Assembly (NCBI GenBank): GCA_019843655.1
Contig: JACDQD010000002.1
Span: forward strand, 37,466,088 to 37,530,087
DNA: 64,000 nt
DNA from: Lethocerus indicus
Taxonomy: Eukaryota; Arthropoda; Insecta; Hemiptera; Belostomatidae
Reading direction: 5' to 3'
Shown: piece by piece, positions 1 to 14,700 of the stretch
How the letters are laid out: every line of letters starts with the position of its first letter
How positions within the stretch are numbered: position 1 is the stretch's first letter
The notes under the pieces: generated by a model
What the model was told of the DNA's origin: nothing
Databases searched by the model: none
Seen by the model: the letters and a program-made list of their open reading frames with translations, nothing else
Position numbers and translations under genes: made by a program

Positions 1-1038
1 AAATTAAGATTTAACCTGTTTGATAATTTTTGATCAATGCGGACGGGTATAGAACTGCAGAAAGGGCTGTTATTCAGTTTTCGACACAGTTTATACTGGT
101 AAATGGTATCAGAGTTGAGTCATGTTGACGTTGGACTAATATTTTGGGTTCATTTCGTCCGAAATTTTTTTTTAAATCGGATCAGATATGAAATAAAAAT
201 CTGTACGAATATTGCATTATTTTCTATTGGACGATTAACTACGACTGGTTAACGAAATAATTATCGCCGATGGAAATAATTTTGAAAATTTTTATTGGCG
301 TTATTAGATGGATTGGATTTTTTGAAGTGTAAGAGTCAAAAGTTGAATTATTATCACCGAAAACTGTCACGATCAAGGACTGCTCGGTAAGAAATGCGGC
401 TTTAAATAACGGGCCGTGAAAAACGTCTTGCCGGACGAAAAATTGGGGCGCCTTTAAGAGTTATTGGATTGAAAAAAAAAAAAAAAATGTAAATTTCGCG
501 ATAAGCACAAGATATCATCATCGGTCGACCTAACGAGAAGTGGGCGAGAAAATAGATTTAGGTTATTATCGAAAATATTGCCCCAGACTTCGTTATCGGT
601 GTTTAAATTAAAGGACGGATTCGGTGATAATAAAAAAAAAACGTCCCCCGATAACTTTAGGGTGGCAAAGGTCAATTCGGGAAATTGGCCCTTGTTAGGA
701 AAAAAGCGCCGGGAGAAAATTTTTTTTTTCCCGGTGGGGGGCGCAATGAGTAGGGCGATAAAAAGGGCTTTCGTATTTTACCGACGTCGCCGTCTTACCT
801 GGGCCGGTGATCAGTTTTAAATTCTTGTTTGAAATTTCCCTCAGTACACCGGATAACCTACAGGCGGCGGCCATCGTGACACCCCACTAGACTTGATCCG
901 CTGCTATCAATGATTTATTAAAAAGTAATGATATTCACGTAGTGAAATTTTTTAAAATTCAAACGAGCATTCATTTTACTCATTAAAATCAGTACCGAAA
1001 ATTTATGCATTGAAACTTTTATAAACATTTTAATAATT

Positions 1039-1105
<67 letters not shown>

Positions 1106-1282
1106 TAGGAGCGAAAATATTTTCGGATAATATTCTAGTAGTGTACATCAAAACATTTTTTTTCTCATTACCAGAATTTAATGATAATTCAATTTATCAG
1201 AATTTAAAAAAATCATAGCCTATTGTATTAACCCACATTTGAACATTTTAATCCGTTCTCACCGCCTCGAAACAATTTGTAC

Positions 1283-1340
<58 letters not shown>

Positions 1341-1510
1341 CGAAGAACAAATATTTTCGGTTACTATTCTAGGATTGTACACCGAAACATTTTTTTTCTC
1401 ATTTCCAGAATTTAATGACAATTCAATTTATCAGAATTAAAAAAAAATCATGCTATTGTATTAACCCACATTTTAACATTTTAATCCGTACTCGCTGCCT
1501 CGAAACAATT

Positions 1511-1593
<83 letters not shown>

Positions 1594-2462
1594 CGAAGAA
1601 CAAATATTTTCGGATACTATTCTAGGATTGTACACCGAAACATTTTTTTTCTCATTTCCAGAATTTAATGATAATTCAATTTATCAGAATTAAAAAAAAA
1701 ATCATGGCCTATTGTATTAACCAACATTTTAACATTTTAATCCGTACTCGCCGCCTGGAAACAATTTATATATATATATATATATATATTAGACAAAGAA
1801 CAAATATTTTCGGATACTATTCTAGTATTGTACACCGAAACATTTTTGGTTCTCATTTCCAGTATTTAACGATGATTCAATTTATCAGAATTAAAAAAAT
1901 GAAATGAGACGAAAATTACGGCCGATTATATTAACCCTCGAATTACCACATTCCGTAAAAATTGGATAATATTTCGACGTTTCGGTGAATTAAATTGGGC
2001 GTCGATAAATTTAATTCCGTCCGAATATTGCTGGCCGTACAAACGAATTGTAATCTCGGTGGTGTAGAAAAAAATTTATTTTTTCAGTACGGATGGAAAG
2101 GAAATTTTTGACGGGCGAAATCCGATCAATTTTTTTTTATATATATATATTTTTTTTTTTCCGTCGGTAAAACTACTATTCGGCTAGTGTATTGGCAACA
2201 CTGACGTCGGAATTGTCAACACTCGCCTGGGCAGTGCTAAGTGGTACTTTTCGGTCTCTGACTCGTCCGGAGGTCGGGGTTATTCTTTTTTCGACAAAAC
2301 AGATATTTTATCCCACCCCCCTCGTATTTATTCTATTCAATTGTGTCCGAAGCCCCCCCGCCCCTCGCCCCCGGCCCACGCGTCGAACCGCCGTAAATTC
2401 CCCCCCATTGCCCCCATCCCCGTGTAGCGTTGAAAACAACAAACCTTCCCTTAATGATTTCA
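1..2462. other. Upstream spacer: AT-rich, tandem repeats, Rab 5' region
   Basis: No gene seen. Bases 1-900 are unique AT-rich DNA. Bases 918-1910 are tandem repeats. Bases 2190-2462 become C-rich and probably contain the 5' UTR and promoter of the Rab gene; no clear TATA box or initiator could be assigned. Confidence 0.5.
918..1910. repeat. Tandem repeat, about 240-260 bp unit with (TA)n core, about 4 copies
   Basis: Each unit has the same flanks (a TTTAATGATAATTCAATTTATCAG segment shortened or varied between copies, then CCGCCTCGAAACAATTTGTA) around a long (TA)n run at 1040-1101, 1286-1336, 1513-1590 and 1769-1790, followed by AGACGAAGAACAAATATTTT. Confidence 0.85.
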
Positions 2463-2664
2463 ATGGCATCCGTGAAAATACCGGAACAGAAGGTGATACT
2501 GTGCGGCGAGTTCGGCGTCGGCAAGAGTTCACTGTTCAGGCGTTACGCTTTCAACACTTTCGTCGCTTCGAATACGCGCCAGTCGACGCTCGGCCTCGAC
2601 CACATCAACAGGGAATACAACGTCTGCGGTAAAGTTATCAAGGTGAGTGCCCAGGTGAGAAATC

Positions 2665-2717
<53 letters not shown>

Positions 2718-5700
2718 CTTTATACGGCGGCCGTTTAACCATTAAGTTTTCCCGATAGCCATTGACCAAAAAAAAAATAACGTCGTACCTAAGTTTCAAG
2801 CCTAATCCGAGACTTGACTATCGAGCCTACGATATACCGCTGACGATAGTCGACAAAACGGGCACGGACGTACGGAATAGAGAGCTGTGCCGGGTTGCGC
2901 CAGGAGAAATCCGACATCGTTCGCATCCAGAGATTCCGTCGAGTCCTTCCGGTACCGTCTTAATGCCCCCGGGTATTTTTTCTAACCGAATAATCCGTAA
3001 TGACGTCGACGTAGACGACAAAAATCCCATACCCGAGTCAAAAGAAAATTTGACTCTCAAGAGGCCGTTACTAGAACGGACATCGGAATTGACCTCAAGT
3101 AACAGACTGACAGTATACAAAGCGATACTTAGAAATATACAGTATAGAGAGCTGTGGGGTTCCGCCGGGAGACATCAGACATCGCTCGCATCCAGAGATT
3201 CCAGTCAGAAGTCCTTCCAGTACAGTCCTTAATGCTCCCCCCCCGGGTATGTACCGAACAATCCATTATGACATCGACATAACTCGACAAAATCCCGTTC
3301 CCGATTTTGGGACTCAAAATAATCGAGTTAAAGAGAAATGGACTCTCAAGAGGCCAGTCAAAAGTTAGAACGGACATCGAATTGAATCAAGTAACAAACT
3401 GACAATATACAAAGCGTACAAGGTATAGAGAGCTAGGAGACATCCACAGGCCCAGAGATTCCAGTCAAAAGTCCTTCCAGTACCATCCTCAATGCTCCCT
3501 CCGGGGTATGTTTCTAACTGAACAATCCGTAATGACCTCGACATGCCCCGACAGTCGACGGAGTCGCTAAATCCCGGTTCCCGATTTTGGGCTCCACCCG
3601 GACAAAGCCCCGTACCCGACTAAAAAGAATCGACTTAAACTGAAAATCTGGACTCTCAAGAGGCCGTTACTAGAACGGACATCGAAATTGACCTCAAGTA
3701 ACAGACTGACAATATACAAAGCGATACTTAGACAGACGGTATATAGAGCTATGGGTTCCAAGACATCCGACATTGTCGCATCCAGAGATTACAGTCGAAA
3801 GTCCTTCGCGACCATCCTCATGCTCCCCCCCAATCCAATATGTTTCTAACCAGACAATCCACCGTGGCCGCTGACTAAAATGGACTCAACATACCACGAC
3901 AGTCGACGAGTCGCTCTTTCGAACCCAAACACTTTTTATTCACACGCTAATTCAAATTGAAAAACGCATACATTATAGTTCCCGACATCGCCAGAGATTT
4001 GGGAATCTCAACATATCCCGACCCTCCTCTCGAGAAAAAACAGAAAATCTGACTTTTACTAGAACGGACATCGAATTGACCTCAAGTAACAGACTGACAA
4101 TATACAAAGCGATACTGGTATAGAGCTATGGGGTTCCACCAGAGACATCCGACATCGCGCATCCAGAGATTTCAGTCACCTCGTAAAAAGTAGGTTGTGC
4201 GATTACAAGACAGACATGAGGTCTCTCTGTTAGGGGGAGTTCACGGTTCTATTTCTGTTCAGTCCAACAGACACACAGAACACTGTAGGTTCGTCATGTT
4301 TCTGTCTCCTCTCTCACGTTCGGTCTTTCGCCCGACGGTATTAGCCGCCATCGCCGCCTTCAGTAGCTGTGTGTCAGTCACTTGGACGACCAAGTCTTTG
4401 GAACCTACGGTAGTACGACCCTCGCGGACTACAAAACGGGTATTTTAAGCTGAAATTTACGTATCGACCTCTAATCGCGCCGGAAAACACCTAAAGTGCC
4501 GATAGTGACCGATTACACCGCTACTGAAGACGGCGAGCGATGCCGGAACCGGTCTAAAAGACCAAACCGGCGAGAGGAGAACCTCAATTTAAATCTACAG
4601 TGTTCTGTGTCTGTTGACAGAACAGAAATAGAACCATGAACTCCCCAACAGAGAGACCTCATGTCTGTCTTGTAATACCTAACGAGGATTAAAAACAGAC
4701 GTAAAAACAATTTATTACACAGAATTGATAAAGCATGACTGTAGACTTGTTGTTGTACACTGAACAGAATTCAAACTGTATATATAAAAAATTTTATAGC
4801 TTAATGCTTTTATGCAAATATTTTTCATATTGAAGTGTATATACAACTTTTTGAACCTCTCAGCGTACGTAACTGTACATATTATTTGTACATATTTCTC
4901 TGTACCCAGCCGCACTCTATTTCGGTCGGAAGCTTCTAGCTTCGTAAAATCACATTTTTTCATATAATTATAATTATTATTTTTTTCATAATTTTTTTGT
5001 ATGTTATAACAACAATAATAATCGTTTCCTGTAGTCCTTTTTTTTCTTTCAAACAGAAATAAAATGCAATTTTGTTTGTCGCCATGGCATGACATATTGG
5101 ATGTTAATCAATAGTAACCATGTGGTTGCCGTGCGTTTCCTGAATTTCAATCTTCTTTCATCTATTTCTGTCCCTCTTTCGACAATAGATTTTTCCACTT
5201 CTTAGTGTTAACAAAATTTCATAATTTTATCGAACAGTGAAAGTAATAGAACGGCTTATTTTTCGTTCGGTTCCTCTGAAAAAAAATTATTTCATCCTCT
5301 ATATTTAACGGCGTTTGTGCAATAGTAAATTTTATCATTCATAATTAATAATTAAAGAAATTAAGAAAAAATATTTAACGCATTGTTAAAAATGAAATGT
5401 AGTCATTTTCTTTAGCTCTTGGTCGGTGAACGTTCGATTGTAACAATTCTCAAATCTTTTTTTTAAATACGAGACATTTTCATAAAATACTTTTAAATAT
5501 TTCTTAAATAAAAAAAATATCTGTTGTTAGAAATCTGAAAATCAATATTTTGGTTGCCCCAATTAATTAAAGTTCAGGGCAGACGTTTGAGCTAAGTATT
5601 GACTTTTTATATGAAAATGTCAGACACCGACCGTAAGTATGAAAATAATTAGCGCATTCGTTGACATTTATTAATTTGAATGTTGAAATTGTTACCACAA

Positions 5701-8700
5701 ATTACCATAGTAATACCATGGTTTATTAGCATTATTATTATAAAAGATAACACATTGTTGTTTGTTGTGTTGGTAGCATTTTTTTTTCTTTGTAATATTT
5801 ATTTCCTGTCTAAAGTTTAATAGACCTTACCAATTTAATTCTCATTGATATAATGATATGGGAAATAATAATAATTCTCCAGAAATTTTTTAAATGCTAA
5901 AAGGACAAAAAATATATTTTTTCTATTAACACAATTGTTGTATAACATAATCGATGATTGTGTTCATGGTCTCTTTTATCGAGACATTCACGTGGAAAAA
6001 ATAAAACATTCGACATTTGTACCAATAACTGTTTGTAGTTGATTGTACAAAAAAATATAAAAGTTGAAAAAAAAATTTCTAACACGAATTTTCATTTCTT
6101 AAATTACGAACAGAACGCTCTCATCATCGCACCGTCTCATTCCATCGGACCCGAAATAAATTCATTTTAGCTTCACGGGGCCAAATTTTTATTTTTGGCA
6201 AAGCTAAAAGCGCACTTTAATATTTATTGGCGAGAGAAGAAATTTCTCTCAGAAAATACATTTCTTTCGACAGTAATTCCAGTTCCAACGCCTCCTAGAT
6301 TGCTTCAAAAGAATCGGCAGTCATTTTCCGAATGAACTACATTTAAATACAAGGTTAAAACTTATTACATTAATAACGATTAACGAGCTGAATGAAAGGA
6401 AACGTCGAAGGTCACAAAGTTAGTAGTAAATAACGAAAATGCCAAATCTAATTTCAAACAATTTTATTAAAAATTCAAACATCCCGTATACAGATTATCT
6501 TCAGAGTCAATGACTAAAGTACTTGTTTCTAAAGGTCTCTTTTGCTTTCCCCTACCGGTCTATAAACACAGTTCGGGCCCGAACCGTAAAGTCCGGGAGA
6601 ATGTGACTCTATCTTTGTTGTACATACTTGTACTATAATGGGAAATATTTCCAGTGTGTTTTCGATTCGTTTAAATTTAAATGAATCTGTTTCGGTTCAA
6701 TAATTGCTGAGACCGGAGCCATTTTCGGTAGAAATTCCCCCGTTCTTTCTTTATATAAATATTTATATAATTATATATGCTTGTACATACTTGTACTATA
6801 ATGGGAAATATTTCCAGTGTGTTTTCAATTCGTTTAAATTTAAATGAATGTGTTTCGGTTCAATAATTGCTGAGACCGGAGCCATTTTCGGTAGAAATTC
6901 CCCGTTCTTTCTTTATATAAATATGTATACAAGTATATATGCTTGTACATACTTGTACTATAATGGGAAATATTTCCAGTGTGTTTTCAATTCGTTTAAA
7001 TTTAAATGAATCTGTTTCGGTTCAATAATTGCTGAGACCGGAGCCATTTTCTGTAGAAATTCCCCCCCGTTCTTTCTTTATATAAATATTTATACAATTA
7101 TATATGCTTGTACATACTTGTACTATAATGGGAAATATTTCCAGTGTGTTTTCAATTCATTTAAATTTAAATGAATCTGTTTCGGTTCAATAATTGCTGA
7201 GACCGGAGCCATTTTCGGTAGAAATTCCCCCCGTTCTTTCTTTATATAAATATGTATACAAGTATATATGCTTGTACATACTTGTACTATAATGGGAAAT
7301 ATTTCAGTGTGTTTTCGAATTCATTTAAATTTAAATGAATCTGTTTCGTTCAATAATTGCTGAGACCGAGCCATTTTCGTAGAAATTCCTCGTCTTTCTT
7401 TATATAAATATTTATACAAGTATATATGCTTGTACATACTTGTACTATAATGGGAAATATTTCCAGTGAGTTTTCGATTCGTTTAAATTTAAATGAATGT
7501 GTTTCGGTTCAATAATTGCTGAGACCGGAGCCATTTTCGTAGAAATTCGTTCTTTCTTTATATAAATATTATACAAGTATATATGCTTGTACATACTTGT
7601 ACTATAATGGGAAATATTTCCAGTGTGTTTTCGATTCGTTTAAATTTAAATGAATGTGTTTCGGTTCAATAATTGCTGAGACCGGAGCCATTTTCGTAGA
7701 AATTCTGCTCTTTCTTTATATAAAATATGTATACAAGTATATATTCATGTACATACTTGTACTATAATGGGAAACATTTCCAGTGTGTTTTCGATTCGTT
7801 TAAATTTAAATGAATGTGTTTGGTTCATTAATTGCGAGACCGAGCCATTTTCGTAGAAATTCCCCCGTTCTTTCTTTATATAAATATGTATACAAGTATA
7901 TATGCTTGTACATACTTGTACTATAATGGGAAATATTTCCAGTGTGTTTTCAATTCATTTAAATTTAAATGAATCTGTTTAATGGAAATATTTCGTTCAA
8001 TAATTGCTGAGACCGGAGCCATTTTCGTAGAAATTCCCTCCGTTCTTTCTTTATATAAATATGTATACTTCTTTCTTATATAAATATGTATAATTGCTGA
8101 ACCGGAGCCATTTTCGGTAGAAATTTTCGTATATAAATATGTATACAAGTATATATGCTTGTACATACTTGTACTATAATGGGAAATATTTCCAGTGTGT
8201 TTTCGATTCATTTAAATTTAAATGAATCTGTTTCGGTTCAATAATTGCTGAGACCGGAGCCATTTTCTGTAGAAATTCCCCTCCGTTCTTTCTTTATATA
8301 AATATTTATATAATTATATATGCATGTACATACTTGTACTATAATGGGAAATATTTCCAGTGTGTTTTCGATTCGTTTAAATTTAAATGAATGTGTTTCG
8401 GTTCAATAATTGCTGAGACCGGAGCCATTTTCGGTAGAAATTCCGTTCTTTCTTTATATAAATATTTATATAATTATACATTCGCTGTACATACTTGTAC
8501 TATAATGGGAAATATTTCCAGTGTGTTTTCGATTCGTTTAAATTTAAATGAATGTGTTTCGGTTCAATAATTGCTGAGACCGGAGCTATTTTCGGTAGAA
8601 ACTCGTTCTTTCTTTATATAAATATGTATACAAGTATATATGCTTGTACATACTTGTACTATAATGGGAAATATTTCCAGTGTGTTTTCAATTCATTTAA

Positions 8701-11700
8701 ATTTAAATGAATCTGTTTCGGTTCAATAATTGCTGAGACCGGAGCCATTTTCTGTAGAAATTCCCCTCTGTTCTTTCTTTATATAAATATTATATTATAT
8801 ATGCTTGTACATACTTGTACTATAATGGGAAATATTTCCAGTGTGTTTTCGATTCGTTTAAATTTAAATGAATGTGTTTCGGTTCAATAATTGCTGAGAC
8901 CGGAGCCATTTTCGGTAGAAATTCCCTCGCTCTTTCTTTATATAAATATTTATATAATTATATATGTACATACTTGTACTATAATGGGAAACATTTACAG
9001 TGTGTTTCGGTTCGTTTAAATTTAAATGAATGTTTCGTTCAATAATTGCTGAGACTGAGCCATTTTCGGTAGAAATTCCCGTTCTTTCTTTATATAAATA
9101 TGTATACAAGTATATATGCTTGTACATACTTGTACTATAATGGGAAATATTTCCAGTGTGTTTTCAATTCATTTAAATTTAAATGAATCTGTTTCGGTTC
9201 AATAATTGCTGAGACCGGAGCCATTTTCTGTAGAAATTCCCCTCCGTTCTTTCTTTATATAAACATTTATATAATTATATATTCATGTACATACTTGTAC
9301 TATAATGGGAAATATTTCCAGTGTGTTTTCGATTCGTTTAAATTTAAATGAATGTGTTTCGGTTCAATAATTGCTGAGACCGGAGCCATTTTCGGTAGAA
9401 ATTCCCCCCCGTTCTTTCTTTATATAAATATGTATACAAGTATATATGCTTGTACATACTTGTACTATAATGGGAAATATTTCCAGTGTGTTTTCGATTC
9501 GTTTAAATTTAAATGAATCTGTTTCGGTTCAATAATTGCTGAGACCGGAGCCATTTTCTGTAGAAATTCCCCTTTCTTTATATATAAATAATATATAACA
9601 TACTTGTACTATAATGGGAAATATTTGTGTGTTTTCGATTCGTTTAAATTTAAATGAATGTGTTTCGTTCAATAATTGCTGAGAAGCCATTTTGTAGAAA
9701 TTCCCCCCGTTCTTTCTTTATATAAATATGTATACAAGTATATATGCTTGTACATACTTGTACTATAATGGGAAATATTTCCAGTGTGTTTTCGATTCGT
9801 TTAAATTTAAATGAATGTATTTCGGTTCAATAATTGCTGAGACCGGAGCCATTTTTGGTAGAAATTCCCCTCCGTTCTTTCTTTAAATAAATATTTATAC
9901 AAGTATATATGCTTGTACATACTTGTATTATAATGGGAAATATTTCCAGTGAGTTTTCGATTCGTTTAAATTTAAATGAATCTGTTTCGGTTCAATAATT
10001 GCTGAGACCGGAGCCATTTTCTGTAGAAATTCCCCTCCGTTCTTTCTTTATATAAATATGTATACAAGTATATATGCTTGTACATACTTGTACTATAATG
10101 GGAAATATTTCCAGTGTGTTTTCGATTCGTTTAAATTTAAATGAATCTGTTTCGGTTCAATAATTGCTGAGACCGGAGCCATTTTCGGTAGAAATTCCCC
10201 TCCGTTCTTTCTTTATATAAATATGTATACAAGTATATATGCTTGTACATACTTGTACTATAATGGGAAATATTTCCAGTGTGTTTTCGATTCGTTTAAA
10301 TTTAAATGAATCTGTTTCGGTTCAATAATTGCTGAGACCGGAGCCATTTTCGGTAGAAATTCCCCCCCGTTCTTTCTTTATATAAATATTTATATAATTA
10401 TATATGCATGTACATACTTGTACTATAATGGGAAATATTTCCAGTGTGTTTTCAATTCGCTTAAATTTAAAATGAATGTGTTTCGTTCAATAATTGCTGA
10501 GACCGAGCCATTTTCTGTAGAAATTCCTCCGTTCTTTCTTTATATAAATATTTATACAAGTATATATGCTTGTACATACTTGTACTATAATGGGAAATAT
10601 TTTAGTGTGTTTCTCAATTCCATTTAAATTTAAATGAATCTGTTTCAGTTCATAATTGCTGGAGACCGGGAGCCATTTTCTGTAGAAATTCCCTCCGTTC
10701 TTTCTTTATATAAATATTTATATAATTATATATGCTCATGTACATACTTGTACTATAATGGGAAATATTTACAGTGTGTTTTCGATTCGTTTAAATTTAA
10801 ATGAATCTGTTTCGGTTCAATAATTGCTGAGACCGGAGCCATTTTCTGTAGAAATTCCCCTCCGTTCTTTCTTTATATAAATATTTATATAAGTATATAT
10901 GCTTGTACATACTTGTACTATAATGGGAAATATTTACAGTGTGTTTTCGATTCGTTTAAATTTAAATGAATCTGTTTCGTTCAATAATTGCTGAGACCGG
11001 AGCCATTTTTGTAGAAATTCTCCGTTCTTTCTTTATATAAATATATACAAGTATATATGCTTGTACATACTTGTACTATAATGGGAAATATTTCCAGTGT
11101 GTTTTCGATTCGTTTAAATTTAAATGAATCTGTTTCTGGGTTCTTAATAATGCTGAGACCGGAGCCATTTTCGTAGAAATTCCTCCGTTCTTCTCTATAT
11201 ATATAAAGATTTATATAATTATATATGCATGTACATACTTGTACTATAATGGGAAATATTTACGTGTGTTTCTCGGTTCGTTTAAATTTAAATGAATCTG
11301 TTTCGTTCAATAATTGCTGAGACCGGAGCCATTTTCTGTAGAAATTCCCTCCGTTCTTTCTTTATATAAATATTTATATAATTATATATGCTTGTACATA
11401 CTTGTACTATAATGGGAAATATTTCCAGTGTGTTTTCGATTCGTTTAAATTTAAATGAATCTGTTTCGTTCAATAATTGCTGAGACCGGAGCCATTTTCG
11501 TAGAAATTCTCCGTTCTTTCTTTATATATAATATTTATACAAGTATATATGCTTGTACATACTTGTATAATAATGGGAAATATTTCCAGTGTGTTTTCGA
11601 TTCGTTTAAATTTAAATGAATCTGTTTCGGTTCAATAATTGCTGAGACCAGCCATTTTCGTAGAAATTCCTCCGTTCTTTCTTTATATAAATATGTATAC

Positions 11701-14700
11701 AAGTATATATGCTTGTACATACTTGTACTATAATGGGAAGTATTTCGAGTGTGTTTTCGATTCGTTTAAATTTAAATGAATGTTTCGTTCAATAATTGCT
11801 GAGACTGGAGCCATTTTCGTAGAAATTCCTGCCTTCTTCTTTTTTATATATAATATGTATAAGTATATATGCTTGTACATACTTGTACTATAATGGGAAA
11901 TATTTCCAGTGTGTTTTCGATTCGTTTAAATTTAAATGAATCTGTTTCGTTCAATAATTGCTGAGACCGAGCCATTTTCAGTAGAAATTCCCCGTTCTTT
12001 CTTTATATAAATATGTATACAAGTATATATGCTTGTACATACTTGTACTATAATGGGAAATATTTCCAGTGTGTTTTCGATTCGTTTAAATTTAAATGAA
12101 TCTGTTTCGGTTCAATAATTTATATAATTATATATGCTGACATACTTGACTATAATGGGAAATATTTCAGGAGCCATTTTGAGACTGTAGAAATTCCTCC
12201 GTTCTTTCTTTATATAAATATTTATATAATTATATATGCATGTACATACTTGTACTATAATGGGAAATATTTCCAGTGTGTTTTCGATTCGTTTAAATTT
12301 AAATGAATGTGTTTCGGTTCAATAATTGCTGAGACCGGAGCCATTTTCGGTAGAAATTCCCCTCCGTTCTTTCTTTATATAAATATGTATACAAGTATAT
12401 ATGCTTGTACATACTTGTACTATAATGGGAAATATTTCCAGTGTGTTTTCGATTCGTTTAAATTTAAATGAATCTGTTTCGGTTCAATAATTGCTGAGAC
12501 CGGAGCCATTTTCTGTAGAAATTCCCCTCCGTTCTTTCTTTATATAAATATGTATACAAGTATATATGCTTGTACATACTTGTACTATAATGGGAAATAT
12601 TTCCAGTGTGTTTTCGATTCGTTTAAATTTAAATGAATCTGTTTCGGTTCAATAATTGCTGAGACCGGAGCCATTTTCTGTAGAAATTCCCCTCCGTTCT
12701 TTCTTTATATAAATATTTATATAATTATATATGCATGTACATACTTGTACTATAATGGGAAATATTTACAGTGTGTTTTCGATTCGTTTAAATTTAAATG
12801 AATGTGTTTCGGTTCAATAATTGCTGAGACTGAGCCATTTTCGTAGAAATTCCCTCATTCTTTCTTTTATATAAATATGTATACAAGTATATATGCTTGT
12901 ACATACTTGTACTATAATGGGAAATATTTCCAGTGTGTTTTCGATTCGTTTAAATTTAAATGAATCTGTTTCGGTTCAATAATTGCTGAGACCGAGCCAT
13001 TTTCTGTAGAAATTCTGTTCTTTCTTTATATAAATATGTATACAAGTATATATGCTTGTACATACTTGTACTATAATGGGAAATATTTCCAGTGTGTTTT
13101 CGAATTCGTTTAAATTTAAATGAATGTGTTTCGTTCAATAATTGCTGAGACGGAGCCATTTTCGTAGAAATTCCCGTTCTTTCTTTATATAAATATTATA
13201 TAAGTATATATGCTTGTACATACTTGTACTATAATGGGAAATATTTTCAGTGTGTTTTCGATTCATTTAAATTTAAATGAATCTGTTTCGTTCAATAATT
13301 GCTGAGACGGAGCCATTTTCGTAGAAATTCCCCGTTCTTTCTTTATATAAATATGTATACAAGTATATATGCTTGTACATACTTGTACTATAATGGGAAA
13401 TATTTCCAGTGTGTTTTCGATTCGTTTAAATTTAAATGAATGTGTTTCGGTTCAATAATTGCTGAGACCGGAGCCATTTTCGGTAGAAATTCCCCTCCGT
13501 TCTTTCTTTATATAAATATTTATATAATTATATATGCTTGTACATACTTGTACTATAATGGGAAATATTTTCAGTGTGTTTTCAATTCGTTTAAATTTAA
13601 ATGAATCTGTTTCGGTTCAATAATTGCTGAGACCAGAGCCATTTTCGGTAGAAATTCCCCTCCGTTCTTTCTTTATATAAATATTTATATAATTATATAT
13701 GCTTGTACATACTTGTACTATAATGGGAAATATTTCCAGTGTGTTTTCGATTCATTTAAATTTAAATGAATCTGTTTCGGTTCAATAATTGCTGAGACCG
13801 GAGCCATTTTCTGTAGAAATTCCCCTCCGTTCTTTCTTTATATAAATATTTATATAATTATATATGCATGTACATACTTGTACTATAATGGGAAATATTT
13901 CCAGTGTGTTTTCGATTCGTTTAAATTTAAATGAATCTGTTTCGGTTCAATAATTGCTGAGACCGGAGCCATTTTCGGTAGAAATTCCCCCCCGTTCTTT
14001 CTTTATATAAATATGTATACAAGTATATATGCTTGTACATACTTGTACTATAATGGGAAATATTTCCAGTGTGTTTTCGATTCATTTAAATTTAAATGAT
14101 TCTGTTTCGGTTCAATAATTGCTGAGACCGGAGCCATTTTCGTAGAAATTCTCTTCTTTCTTTATATAAACATTTATACAAGTATATATGCATGTACATA
14201 CTTGTACTATAATGGGAAATATTTCCAGTGTGTTTTAAATCTGTTTAAATTTAAATGAATACTGTTCGGTTCCAATAATTGCTGAGACCGGAGCCATTTT
14301 CTGTAGAAATTCCCCTCTGTTCTTTCTTTATATAAATATTTATATAATTATATATGCATGTACATACTTGTACTATAATGGGAAATATTTCCAGTGTGTT
14401 TTCAATTCGTTTAAATTTAAATGAATCTGTTTCGGTTCAATAATTGCTGAGACCGGAGCCATTTTCGGTAGAAATTCCCCCCTGTTCTTTCTTTATATAA
14501 ATATTTATATAATTATATATGCTTGTACATACTTGTACTATAATGGGAAATATTTTCAGTGTGTTTTCAATTCGTTTAAATTTAAATGAATCTGTTTCGG
14601 TTCAATAATTGCTGAGACCGGGAGCCATTTCTCGTACAAATTCCTCCGTTCTTTCTTTATATAAATATTATACAATTATATATGCATGTACATACTTGTA

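Noticed and set aside
918..1693. ORFs rich in alternating Ile-Tyr
   Set aside because: Artefacts of (TA)n microsatellites, also seen at 20.9, 22.2, 23.1-23.5, 27.4 and 28.7-29.0 kb.
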